From the NCBI GenBank assembly GCA_018267315.1, contig JAFDYS010000017.1, positions 1 through 64,000 on the forward strand: 64,000 nucleotides of DNA, in the 5' to 3' direction. Below are positions 28,414 through 37,165 of the stretch, piece by piece. Each line of letters opens with the position of its first letter. Position 1 is the stretch's first letter. The DNA comes from Bacteroidota bacterium (GTDB lineage: Bacteria > Bacteroidota > Bacteroidia > Chitinophagales > UBA10324). Below the pieces are notes generated by a model. It had not been told where the DNA came from and made no database searches. It saw nothing but the letters and a program-made list of their open reading frames with translations. The position numbers were made by a program, and so were the translations under genes.

Positions 28414-31206
28414 ATGAAACTTTCTATCCTGCGCAGTTCCCGTGTTACCGGTTTGTCGCTTGGCCTTTCCTGCTTAATTATCTTCTTCGCATATCAGGCA
28501 TCTGCCGGTGGATATTTTCATTCAACCCTGCAAACCAAGTGCAGTACCCAAGCGATGTCTGAGACTGATGGTGAACCCACATCCTGGTTTGCCGACAATG
28601 ATCAGGACGGATACGGTGATCCTTCCAATGCGGTGATTGACACGATTGCCCCCGAAAATTATGTGGCTGATAATACTGATTGCAATGATCAGGACGGAAA
28701 TGTGCACCCGGGCATTCAGGAAATTTGCAATGGCATGGATGACGATTGTAATGGCATACCCGACGATAACCTGCCATACGGCACTGCTGAAATTCTCTGG
28801 GATCATTTTTATGGAGGAACCTCCGATGATTATGGTCAGAGCATGGACTACACCCTTGACGGCAACGTGGTAATAGCCGGATATTCTCAATCTCAGGATG
28901 GCGACATCACCGGTAACCGCGGCAGTTACGATTTCTGGATTCTAAAAACAGATCCGGATGGAAACATGATCTGGCAACGCGCCTATGGCGGAACATCGCG
29001 TGAGTATGCCTATTTCATTCGGGCAACGAGCGACAGCGGTGCAATTGTAGCGGGCTACACCGAGTCCAATGACGGCGATGTAACAGGAAATCATGGCGGG
29101 CAGGATGCCTGGGTCGTCAAGCTCGATAAAGATGGAAACCTGCAGTGGCAGAAAACATATGGCGGAAGCAAATCGGATGTATGCTATGCCGTAATACCCA
29201 CCATTGACGGAGGGTATGCATTAGCCGGATGCTCGTATTCCTCCGATGGTGATCTTACCCTCAATCACGGCTCCGGTGATTACTGGATTATCAAGATTAG
29301 CGGATCGGGAGATATTGAGTGGCAAAAATCTCTGGGCGGCAGTGCATACGACTTTGCTCATGCTATTGACCAAACGCCGGATGGCGGTTACTACCTTTCA
29401 GGTTATGCTCGATCGAATAACGGGGATGTGGCATCAAACTACGGACAGGAAGACATGTGGATTCTGAAACTCGATTCAGCGGGAAGCATGCTTTGGCAGA
29501 AGTCATATGGCGGCACCGGTGGAGAAGGCGCCACGTGGCTGCAAACCACGAACGACGGGGGATGCATCCTTACGGGAATCACCCACTCGACTAATGTGGA
29601 TGTGGTGGGAAACAACGGCAAGCATGATATATGGGTAGTGAAAGTTGATGCCAACGGAATCCTTCAATGGGCGAAATGTTATGGAGGTTCTGATACAGAA
29701 GACGGGCATTACGTTTTGCAAACTTCCGATGGCGGCTACCTCGTGGCAGGTAAAAGTGATTCGTATGATGGCATGGTTACCGATCATCAGGGGTTTCATG
29801 ATTACTGGGTGATTAAACTGAATGAAAGCGGAAGTTTGGTTTGGGAAAAATCACTCGGTGGGCGGTTACCCGATGAGCCATTTGCACTTTTGGAAGGTAA
29901 TAACGGATCGTTCCTGGTTTTAGGTTACTCCACTCCGGATGACAACAATACCAACCAGCATACCGGCACCACTGATTTCTGGCTGGTAAAATGTTCCGCT
30001 CCTTCTCTCAACTACTATTATCAGGATCTTGATCAGGATGGATATGGCAACAGTGCGCAACAGTTATCCGCATGCAGCGCACCTGCGGGCTATGTAAGCA
30101 ATTCGCTTGACTGCAATGATGGTGATCCGTTGATTAACCCGGCTTCATCGGAAGTATGCAACGGCATTGATGATGACTGTGATAACAGCATTGATGAAGG
30201 TTTCATTATCGCCAGCATTACACCGCTCGCTACCATTACTATCTGCAACACATCACAAATCACCTTTGAGAGTATGGCCGATTCAACATACGGCTATCAG
30301 TGGTTGATTAACGGAGTTGAAATTGAAGGTGCCACCGGTTCTTCTTATACAACTAATATCGCCGGATCCTATTCAGTGAAAGTGCATAAAGACGGCTGCG
30401 AGTCCGTCTCTCCGGAAACCGTTCTGAAGGTCACCGATCAGGCAGAAGTCATAACACCCGGCGGCACCATCAAGGTGTGCCCTAAAACACCGGTCGTGAT
30501 GACCATTGAAGAGAATCCCGGCATAATGTATCAATGGTACAAGTCATCGGTAGCCGTGCCGGGTGCTACCGGATTTCTATTCCAGTCAAACGGCCCCGGC
30601 GATTTCTATGTGACAGAAACCGATATCATGGGATGCAGCTTCAATACCTCTCACACGATCATCAAAAATTTTACTTCTCCAAAAACCCAGGTTACTGTAC
30701 AGGGAAGTCTTAACATTTGTCAAACCGGATCGGCAACACTGGTGGCCTATGCAAAAACGGGCTATACATTTCAATGGTATTACGGCAGCACACCCATCGC
30801 CGGCGCCACGCAATCAACATATGTAGCTGACTCTGCCGGCGCCTATAAGTACCTTGTCACAACTACCGATGGCTGCACTTCATTTTCCAAATCAATAACG
30901 GTAAGTGATTGTAAAAGCGAAAATACCGGAGACATGGCTGAAGCGGCAACCATATCAGTCTTCCCGAATCCTGCAGAAAATAATTTTTCCATCCTGCTCG
31001 ATGCCGCCGCCGATTTGCCTGATGAAATGGAATTGCGGATTTTCAATCTGATCGGTCAGTGCATTTACACGGAGCCGTTAACTCTTGACGGATATCAATC
31101 CGTCATTCCGGTTAATCCGCAAACTCCCCTCCCACCGGGTCAATACCTGATTACACTTTGTAGTAGTGAACTCAAACTCACTGCCCCACTGTCCGTTTCA
31201 AAGTAA
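28414..31206 (+). CDS. T9SS cargo: MopE motif, seven repeats, MopE motif, Ig-like domains (paralogue 2)
   Basis: A 930-aa paralogue of the preceding protein with the same module order. Signal peptide (MKLSILRSSRVTGLSL start), MopE motif at 61-118 (DNDQDGYGD, DCNDQDGNVHPG, CNGMDDDCNG), seven ~58-aa repeats at ~129-528, second MopE motif at 538-595 (DLDQDGYGN, CNGIDDDCDN), three Ig-like domains and a T9SS sorting domain from ~848 (VFPNPAENNFSI). Repeats 4 and 5 are the most alike between the two proteins (GGSAYDFAHA; WQKSYGGTGG). The longer frame upstream of the ATG at 28414 does not encode a signal peptide and is not used. There is a 183-base gap from paralogue 1 without a terminator. Confidence 0.85.
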   Translation: MKLSILRSSRVTGLSLGLSCLIIFFAYQASAGGYFHSTLQTKCSTQAMSETDGEPTSWFADNDQDGYGDPSNAVIDTIAPENYVADNTDCNDQDGNVHPGIQEICNGMDDDCNGIPDDNLPYGTAEILWDHFYGGTSDDYGQSMDYTLDGNVVIAGYSQSQDGDITGNRGSYDFWILKTDPDGNMIWQRAYGGTSREYAYFIRATSDSGAIVAGYTESNDGDVTGNHGGQDAWVVKLDKDGNLQWQKTYGGSKSDVCYAVIPTIDGGYALAGCSYSSDGDLTLNHGSGDYWIIKISGSGDIEWQKSLGGSAYDFAHAIDQTPDGGYYLSGYARSNNGDVASNYGQEDMWILKLDSAGSMLWQKSYGGTGGEGATWLQTTNDGGCILTGITHSTNVDVVGNNGKHDIWVVKVDANGILQWAKCYGGSDTEDGHYVLQTSDGGYLVAGKSDSYDGMVTDHQGFHDYWVIKLNESGSLVWEKSLGGRLPDEPFALLEGNNGSFLVLGYSTPDDNNTNQHTGTTDFWLVKCSAPSLNYYYQDLDQDGYGNSAQQLSACSAPAGYVSNSLDCNDGDPLINPASSEVCNGIDDDCDNSIDEGFIIASITPLATITICNTSQITFESMADSTYGYQWLINGVEIEGATGSSYTTNIAGSYSVKVHKDGCESVSPETVLKVTDQAEVITPGGTIKVCPKTPVVMTIEENPGIMYQWYKSSVAVPGATGFLFQSNGPGDFYVTETDIMGCSFNTSHTIIKNFTSPKTQVTVQGSLNICQTGSATLVAYAKTGYTFQWYYGSTPIAGATQSTYVADSAGAYKYLVTTTDGCTSFSKSITVSDCKSENTGDMAEAATISVFPNPAENNFSILLDAAADLPDEMELRIFNLIGQCIYTEPLTLDGYQSVIPVNPQTPLPPGQYLITLCSSELKLTAPLSVSK

Positions 31207-31275
31207 CGGTCAATTTCGCAGCAAGTGTGATTAGCAAATTGCATGTGATCCCTTGTTACTGCATTAGTACCACAG

Positions 31276-31947
31276 CTATTTCTCGGGCGATGGAACAATT
31301 TCATTTACCATGTTTCCGAAAATGATGAATACCCTGTCCGTTTGAGCTGGCTGAATGATGGCCTTCCCGGTAAAATTGCCGAAAGCCGGAAGCAATGAAA
31401 ACTTCTTCGTGAACCAAAAACAGGGAAACACACCCGACTGCCGCCCTTTGCCGCTCATCACCACGGCGGGATGCAGATGACCGGCCATATTGTGCAGATT
31501 TCCCGCAGTAATTCCTGTTGACTCATGTGAAAAGAAAAAAGGCGGTTCTGTAAGTGAATCACAAACCTGATCAAGTCCATGATCTTTCATCACTGTATCT
31601 TCATGCACATCATGATTGCCTCTGACCAGCGTGATGGAAACGGAGCCGTGCTTTTTTCTCCATTGCTCAAATGATTTCCATTCACTGTTTTGCCTGCTGT
31701 GAAAAAGATCACCGAGGATGCAAAGCGATTCCGGTTTCAGTTTTTCAATAAGGAGCGATAAGCGCTCCAAATCATTTTCATGAATGGATGAAGGAATGGG
31801 AATGCCCGCTTTTCTGAAATGGCCGCTCTTGGCCAGATGCAGATCAGAAAGCAGCAATGTTTTTTTCCGGTTCCAGTAAATGGCCTTCTCCGGGAGCAGT
31901 GTAAGCTCCTCTCCTTTCACAATGATGCTGGCACCCTGTTGAATCAC
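31276..31947 (-). CDS. pdeM: Ligase-associated DNA repair metallophosphoesterase PdeM
   Basis: A 223-aa calcineurin-like phosphoesterase. Metal-binding motifs: LLLSDLHLAKSGHFRKAG (D-x-H, with the family KxGHFRK), LCILGDLFHS (GD), LVRGNHDVH (GNHD) and AGHLHPAV (GHxH). The KSGHFR...GIPIP signature is that of the PdeM group, encoded with a DEXH helicase, an ATP-dependent ligase and an exonuclease in many bacteria and linked to DNA repair. It starts with GTG at 31947; no ATG is in frame upstream. The helicase partner is encoded at 34540-37071 on the same strand, separated by a gene on the opposite strand. Confidence 0.88.
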   Translation of the reverse strand: MIQQGASIIVKGEELTLLPEKAIYWNRKKTLLLSDLHLAKSGHFRKAGIPIPSSIHENDLERLSLLIEKLKPESLCILGDLFHSRQNSEWKSFEQWRKKHGSVSITLVRGNHDVHEDTVMKDHGLDQVCDSLTEPPFFFSHESTGITAGNLHNMAGHLHPAVVMSGKGRQSGVFPCFWFTKKFSLLPAFGNFTGKAIIQPAQTDRVFIIFGNMVNEIVPSPEK

Positions 31948-32118
31948 GCATGCAATTTCAGTATTTCATATCATGAATTTAACGGGCTATGAGAAGTTAC
32001 GTCATTTTTTGGCACCATGGAAGTCAATCGCCGTGACATGAATCAAGAAACTCTCTGATCGTTATCAGAAACACGCCCGTGCACGTCGGGTAGCTTTACA
32101 TTGATAAAATCTCTACCC

Positions 32119-34428
32119 ATGAAAGCTGTATCGAATTGTTCAGCACTGAAGATCGCTTTCTTGATTTTCACTTCCTTCCTTTTTTTCAACTATCCCTCCT
32201 CCGGTCAAAGCATTTATGTAGCAGCAGGTGCTTCGGGTACCGGCAGCATCACTGATCCCGCCGGGCTACAAGATGCACTTGACATGGCGCGCACTAACGG
32301 ACAAGATGATGTCCTGTATCTGCAATCAGGATATTATGATGCATCGGCATCTTCATTCACGTACGACACAACAGGAAATGACAACCATTCTGTCATGGTT
32401 TCAGGCGGATGGAACAGCACGTACGTTATGCAAACGATGGATTATTCCTCCCTTCTCGACGGCGGCGGGTTGAATCAGGTTTTCTACATCGGGGCGAACA
32501 AACCCGGTCTTGATTTCAATTTCACCCTGGATAACCTGACCATTCAAAATGGTTATACCAGCAACAAAGCAGGCGCGGGACTCCATGCCTATACGGGAAG
32601 CACCACTAACAACGATGTGGGGAATGTGAACCTGTTCATTGACCAATGTTATTTCAATAACAACTATGCTGACTACAACATGAGCGGCGGCGCCATTTAC
32701 GCGAATGGCTACTTTGAAATCACCGCCAGTAAGTTTTACACCAACGTTGCTTACAATGGCGGTGCCATCGTTAGCACAACAAAACCTGATGGAGACTATT
32801 CATTGTCACCGCTGATTGAGAACTGCTACTTTGAAGACAACATGAACTACGGAAACCAAGGGAGTACCATCTGGCATAACGTGGCACTGCGCATTTTCAA
32901 TTCCACCATAAAAGGCAGAAGTGACGGCGTGAGCAGTTCAGGCAACGGAAGTGCCATCTGGGGCAATGCCGGAAGTTTCACCATCGCGCACAACTGCATT
33001 TTCACCCGTATCCGCATTGAATACTGGGGTTGCAGCATACAGGCCTTCGACGGTGGAATGGAGATTGTTAATTGTGTGTTTGAGGATAACCAGGTGCTCA
33101 CGAACGGATTTGGCGCCGTTGCCTATTATCATAACAACGGAGCAACCGATCGCAAGATCATCATCACCAATTGCACCTTCATCCGCAACTACTCATATAT
33201 CGATTATTCCGGCGCCATCCACATGAGACTGAACGGAAATGACAGTTGCATAGTCACAAATTGCATTTTCGCAGACGACGGCTCTTATCCCGTTACGAGT
33301 GAATACGGATATTCATTCGCCGGCATGAGCTATTCACTCCTGCAGGGAGGATTTGACTACATCGGATTCTTCGACGGGGGAAACAATCTGCTTGATGTAG
33401 ATCCGCTGTTTGTGAATACAAGTGATGATTACCATCTCACTTCCACATCTCCCTGCATCAATGCCGGTGACAATCATGCACCATCGATTCTGTCTACCGA
33501 TCTCGAAGGCACTGTTCGCACACTCGGCAGCGCTGTTGACATGGGCCCTTATGAATTTGATCAGGCGCCTGTATCTGTTTTGTTGAACACGTACAGCGTG
33601 AATGAAAATGTACCGGTTGGATCGCTGGTCGCATTACTCAGTGCAGATGATCCTGATGCCGGAGACATTCACACATTTGAATTGACTAATGGCGACGGAA
33701 CAAATGATGCTGACAACTCAAGCTTCAGCATCAGCAATGATTCGTTGTTCATCCTGCAGTCACCCAACTTCGAACAGCAATCAGCGTTTCACATTTTCCT
33801 GCGAGTGATGGACAGCGACGGAAAAGACACGACCACAGCCGTCGTCATTGCAGTGATTGATATCAACGAAGCGCCTGTTGTTTCAAATCCCATTCCTGAT
33901 CAGCAGGCAACAGAAGGGTTTTTCTTCAATTTCACTTTCGCTGACAATACATTCGCTGATGAGGACGCAGGCGATGTGCTGAATTACCAGGCAAAACTTT
34001 CCAATGGAAATCAATTACCCGAATGGCTGAGCTTTGATGGTAACACCCGCAGCTTCAGCGGAACGCCTGATGACACCGGAACACTGCAGATTACCGTTAC
34101 GGCAAAAGATGCGATGTCGCTGAGTACAATTGATCAGTTCGCATTAGTCGTTATTCCGCAATCGGGCATTGATAACCCGGCCATGAGTGCGCTTGCCGTC
34201 TTTCCGAATCCTGCTTCAGGCATTAGTTTGTACATCCGGACTGATAACTCATTCACCCATGATTGCAGCATCAGGATTTATGACCTGGAGGGCAGTGTGT
34301 TGCTGAAAAATGAAAGGATGCCTTCCTCACATGTTATTGATATCAGCGGTCTGTCATCAGGAACCTACCTGCTCGTTATTGATAACGGAGGAATGTTGTA
34401 CCGTGCAAAATTCAAAGTAGTTAGATGA
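32119..34428 (+). CDS. T9SS cargo: beta-helix plus cadherin-like domains
   Basis: A 769-aa exported protein. Signal peptide ends near YPSSGQ. Residues ~40-470 look like a right-handed parallel beta-helix, with repeated turns such as LTIQNGY, CYFNNNYA, CIFTRIR and CTFIRNYSY, ending in SPCINAGDN and VDMGPYEF, the hallmark of surface polymorphic beta-helix proteins. A cadherin-like domain (YSVNENVPVGSLVALLSADD), a dystroglycan-type cadherin domain (NPIPDQQATEGFFFNF, WLSFDGNTRSFSGTP) and a T9SS sorting domain (VFPNPASGISLYI) follow. The function is unknown: adhesin or polysaccharide binding or lyase. No catalytic residues could be assigned. The ATG at 32119 is chosen for the signal peptide. Confidence 0.82.
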   Translation: MKAVSNCSALKIAFLIFTSFLFFNYPSSGQSIYVAAGASGTGSITDPAGLQDALDMARTNGQDDVLYLQSGYYDASASSFTYDTTGNDNHSVMVSGGWNSTYVMQTMDYSSLLDGGGLNQVFYIGANKPGLDFNFTLDNLTIQNGYTSNKAGAGLHAYTGSTTNNDVGNVNLFIDQCYFNNNYADYNMSGGAIYANGYFEITASKFYTNVAYNGGAIVSTTKPDGDYSLSPLIENCYFEDNMNYGNQGSTIWHNVALRIFNSTIKGRSDGVSSSGNGSAIWGNAGSFTIAHNCIFTRIRIEYWGCSIQAFDGGMEIVNCVFEDNQVLTNGFGAVAYYHNNGATDRKIIITNCTFIRNYSYIDYSGAIHMRLNGNDSCIVTNCIFADDGSYPVTSEYGYSFAGMSYSLLQGGFDYIGFFDGGNNLLDVDPLFVNTSDDYHLTSTSPCINAGDNHAPSILSTDLEGTVRTLGSAVDMGPYEFDQAPVSVLLNTYSVNENVPVGSLVALLSADDPDAGDIHTFELTNGDGTNDADNSSFSISNDSLFILQSPNFEQQSAFHIFLRVMDSDGKDTTTAVVIAVIDINEAPVVSNPIPDQQATEGFFFNFTFADNTFADEDAGDVLNYQAKLSNGNQLPEWLSFDGNTRSFSGTPDDTGTLQITVTAKDAMSLSTIDQFALVVIPQSGIDNPAMSALAVFPNPASGISLYIRTDNSFTHDCSIRIYDLEGSVLLKNERMPSSHVIDISGLSSGTYLLVIDNGGMLYRAKFKVVR

Positions 34429-34462
34429 GTAGAAAAACAGAGAATTGATTTTTGTTTCAGAT

Positions 34463-34500
34463 AGAACCCTGCAGCGTTTCCTGCAGGGTTCTGTTTTATT
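34463..34500 (+). terminator. Intrinsic terminator after the beta-helix gene
   Basis: AGAACCCTGCAG (34463-34474) pairs perfectly with CTGCAGGGTTCT (34481-34492), loop CGTTTC, followed by GTTTTATT. The 12-bp stem with T-run is a strong plus-strand terminator between convergent genes. Confidence 0.9.
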
Positions 34501-34539
34501 CAGACATCGGGTGATGGCATCTTTTCAAATATTTCGTTT

Positions 34540-37071
34540 TCACTTCGCAAAACTCACCTGCATCTTCTTCACCCGCTCTTCCAGTTTTTCACTCGAAAGT
34601 TTTTCGCGCATGCGGTCCACCATAATAGGGAAAGCAAACGGCGTGGGTTTATCCGGATATTTCATCACCACTTTTTGCGATTGAATACGCATGAGCGCCC
34701 GGCGCAGACGGTATTCTTCCAACTGAAAATCCAAAACTTCCTGATACGCTTGCCTCAGCAACAAATTTTTCGGATCGTATTCCGAAAAAACTTTGAAGAG
34801 CAATTCCACTGATGACTGAAGATGGCGCTCCCGCTGCTGCTGCCCGGGAAAGCCGGGAAAAATCAATCCTGCGATCCGTGAAATCTCCCTGAATTTTTTC
34901 CTCGCCATTTCCGTGGCATTCACGCTCAGGTAAATATCATCAAGCAACTGGTGTGTGGTAAACAAATCATGCTGTAACGCCTCCTCCACCGGAATATCCT
35001 GATCACTGAGCAACTCAAAACCATAATCGTTCATTGCAATGGAAAACGTCATCGGCTTCAGCATGGCGATGCGGTGCGCAAACAGCGCTGCCATGCCTTC
35101 ATGCACCAACCGCCCTTCGAACGGATAGAAATAGCAATGACAACCTTCTGTGGTTTCTAACTTTTCAATGAGAAATTCATCGAGCGCCGGCAAAGCGGAA
35201 CGTTCTTTCTGCAAATCGAAAAGCGGGTGCAGCGCCTTCACTTCTTCTTCCGCTTCTTTGCCGCTTCCCGCTTCGGCAATCTTCTTTCGTATCATGGCTG
35301 AAAGCTGTGAAGAGAGTGGCATGCGTCCGCCCAGCCACGACGGGATTACGCCTTTCTTATTCCTCACCCGTTTCACATAAGCCACATCGCCTTTCACCAT
35401 CACGAGTTGCAGACTTCTTCCCGCAAACCAAAACACATCGCCGGGGTTCATGCGAGAAATGAAATACTCTTCAATGGTGCCGATTCGTCCGCCGCTCATG
35501 TAGCGCACGATCATGCTCGACTCGCTCACGATGGTGCCGATGGTGAGGCGGTGCCGCAGGGCGATTCTTTTATCATTCACTTTGAAAATTCCGTCGGCTT
35601 CATCCACCTTCGAGTATTCCTGATACTGCTCGAGTGCGCTGCCGCCGGTAGTGATAAACTGAAGGCACCATTCAAATTCCTCTTCGCTCAAGTCCTGAAA
35701 TGCAAACGTTGATTTCACTTCCGGAAAAATTTCTTCCTGCCGGAATCCATCGCCGACTGCCAGCGTCACGAGATACTGAACCAGCAAATCAATCGGGTTC
35801 ATGATCGGAAGCCGGTCTTCGAGGATCATTTTTTCCGTTGCTTCTTTGAGTGCCGCGCCTTCCACCAGTTCGAGCGAGTGTGTGGGTACAAACCAGATGT
35901 TGCTCTCCGCATCGGGCTGATGGCCGCTGCGGCCGGCACGCTGAAGAAAACGTGCAACACCTTTCGGACTTCCCACCTGAATCACGAGATCAACGGGAGT
36001 GAAATCCACGCCGAGGTCGAGCGATGAGGTGCAGATCACCAGTTTCAGTTTCTCATTGTGCAGCGCATTCTCCACCCACGTTCGCACTTCTTTGGAAAGC
36101 GATCCGTGATGAATGGCAACCAATCCGGATAGCTGCGGCGCCACCTCCATCAGTTTTTGATACCAGATTTCCGCCTGCCCGCGTGTGTTGGTGAAAAGCA
36201 AAGTGGTCCGGCTCTTTTCCACGAGCGGAAGAATTTTCTGAATCAGTCTGATGCCGAGATGACCGGCCCAGGGGAATTGCTCGATCACATCGGGAATGAC
36301 CGAGCGGATATTGATGCGCTTTTGATTCTCCGCCACTACCATCGTTTGTTTCCCTGAAAAATTTTTACCGAGCAGCACTTCCATGGATTGATCGAGGTTG
36401 CCGATGGTGGCGGAGATGCCCCAGATTTTTAAGCCGCCTTCGCTGCCTCCTAACCTCCTAAAGGAGGCACTGCTCTCGCTCGCCGTGCTCAGGTGCGTAA
36501 GCGGTTCTCCCTTTAGGGAGTCAGAGGGCTGCGAGAGCAACTTTTTCAAATTCTTTATCCTCGCCAGCGCCAACTCCACCAACACACCCCGCTTCGACCC
36601 GAACAACTCATGCCACTCATCTACAATCACCGCTTTCAGGTTTCCGAAAATTTTGTCCGCATTGCCGTAGGATAACAGGAGATGCAAACTCTCCGGAGTA
36701 GTGATGAGCGCTTCCGGTAATTTCTCGAGTTGCTTCTTCTTCTTTGCCGCAGAAACATCTCCCGTTCTCAGTTCCACTTTCCACGGCACACCAATTTCTT
36801 TGGCTGAAGATTGCATGGCATCGCGAATGTCCTTTGCAAGTGCACGTAGTGGAGTGATCCAAAGAACCTGCAATCCCTTCGGCTTCTTCTCTGTATTCAA
36901 ATATTCCATCAATATCGGAAGCCAGAGCGCCATCGTTTTTCCGCTGCCGGTGGGAGCATTCAGCAAACCTGAATATCCATTGAGATATTTCTCCCACACT
37001 TCACGCTGAAACGGAAATGATTTCCATCCTTTATTCGTGAACCATGATTCGATTTGATCAATACTGCGCAT
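34540..37071 (-). CDS. Ligase-associated DNA repair DEXH-box helicase (Lhr-like)
   Basis: An 843-aa superfamily 2 helicase. Motifs in order: Q-like FPFQREVWE, Walker A NAPTGSGKTMALWLP, Ia TPLRALAKD, Ib ITTPESLH, motif II VDEWHELFGSKRG, motif III SATIGN, IV LLFTNTRGQAEIW, V TSSLDLGVDF, VI QRAGRSGH. A winged-helix and Lhr-core C-terminal half follow. This is the helicase normally encoded with PdeM, an ATP-dependent ligase and an MBL-fold exonuclease; neither ligase nor exonuclease is in the window. Residues ~178-210, between motifs II and III, are an in-frame insertion encoded by a palindromic repeat (36442-36539). The P-loop, DEWH and arginine-finger motifs are intact, so it may still work. 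Confidence 0.9.
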   Translation of the reverse strand: MRSIDQIESWFTNKGWKSFPFQREVWEKYLNGYSGLLNAPTGSGKTMALWLPILMEYLNTEKKPKGLQVLWITPLRALAKDIRDAMQSSAKEIGVPWKVELRTGDVSAAKKKKQLEKLPEALITTPESLHLLLSYGNADKIFGNLKAVIVDEWHELFGSKRGVLVELALARIKNLKKLLSQPSDSLKGEPLTHLSTASESSASFRRLGGSEGGLKIWGISATIGNLDQSMEVLLGKNFSGKQTMVVAENQKRINIRSVIPDVIEQFPWAGHLGIRLIQKILPLVEKSRTTLLFTNTRGQAEIWYQKLMEVAPQLSGLVAIHHGSLSKEVRTWVENALHNEKLKLVICTSSLDLGVDFTPVDLVIQVGSPKGVARFLQRAGRSGHQPDAESNIWFVPTHSLELVEGAALKEATEKMILEDRLPIMNPIDLLVQYLVTLAVGDGFRQEEIFPEVKSTFAFQDLSEEEFEWCLQFITTGGSALEQYQEYSKVDEADGIFKVNDKRIALRHRLTIGTIVSESSMIVRYMSGGRIGTIEEYFISRMNPGDVFWFAGRSLQLVMVKGDVAYVKRVRNKKGVIPSWLGGRMPLSSQLSAMIRKKIAEAGSGKEAEEEVKALHPLFDLQKERSALPALDEFLIEKLETTEGCHCYFYPFEGRLVHEGMAALFAHRIAMLKPMTFSIAMNDYGFELLSDQDIPVEEALQHDLFTTHQLLDDIYLSVNATEMARKKFREISRIAGLIFPGFPGQQQRERHLQSSVELLFKVFSEYDPKNLLLRQAYQEVLDFQLEEYRLRRALMRIQSQKVVMKYPDKPTPFAFPIMVDRMREKLSSEKLEERVKKMQVSFAK
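36442..36539. repeat. Palindromic repeat element inserted in frame in the helicase gene
   Basis: The left arm (36442-36470) and the reverse complement of the right arm (36504-36532) agree at 20 of 29 positions, and each arm contains its own small hairpin: CCTCCTAAAGGAGG and CTCCCTTTAGGGAG. A further pair, TGCTCTCGC (36471-36479) and GCGAGAGCA (36531-36539), is also inverted. The insert keeps the reading frame and encodes a Ser/Gly-rich linker (SDSLKGEPLTHLSTASESS). A short MITE-like or REP-like element is the best reading. Confidence 0.7.
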
Positions 37072-37165
37072 GGTGGTTGCAATGCAAACAATGACAGAGA
37101 TGCAATTTACATGCGGCGCTGTAACTCATGAAAGTTGAAAAGGACAATTATTGAGGGGGAAAAAA

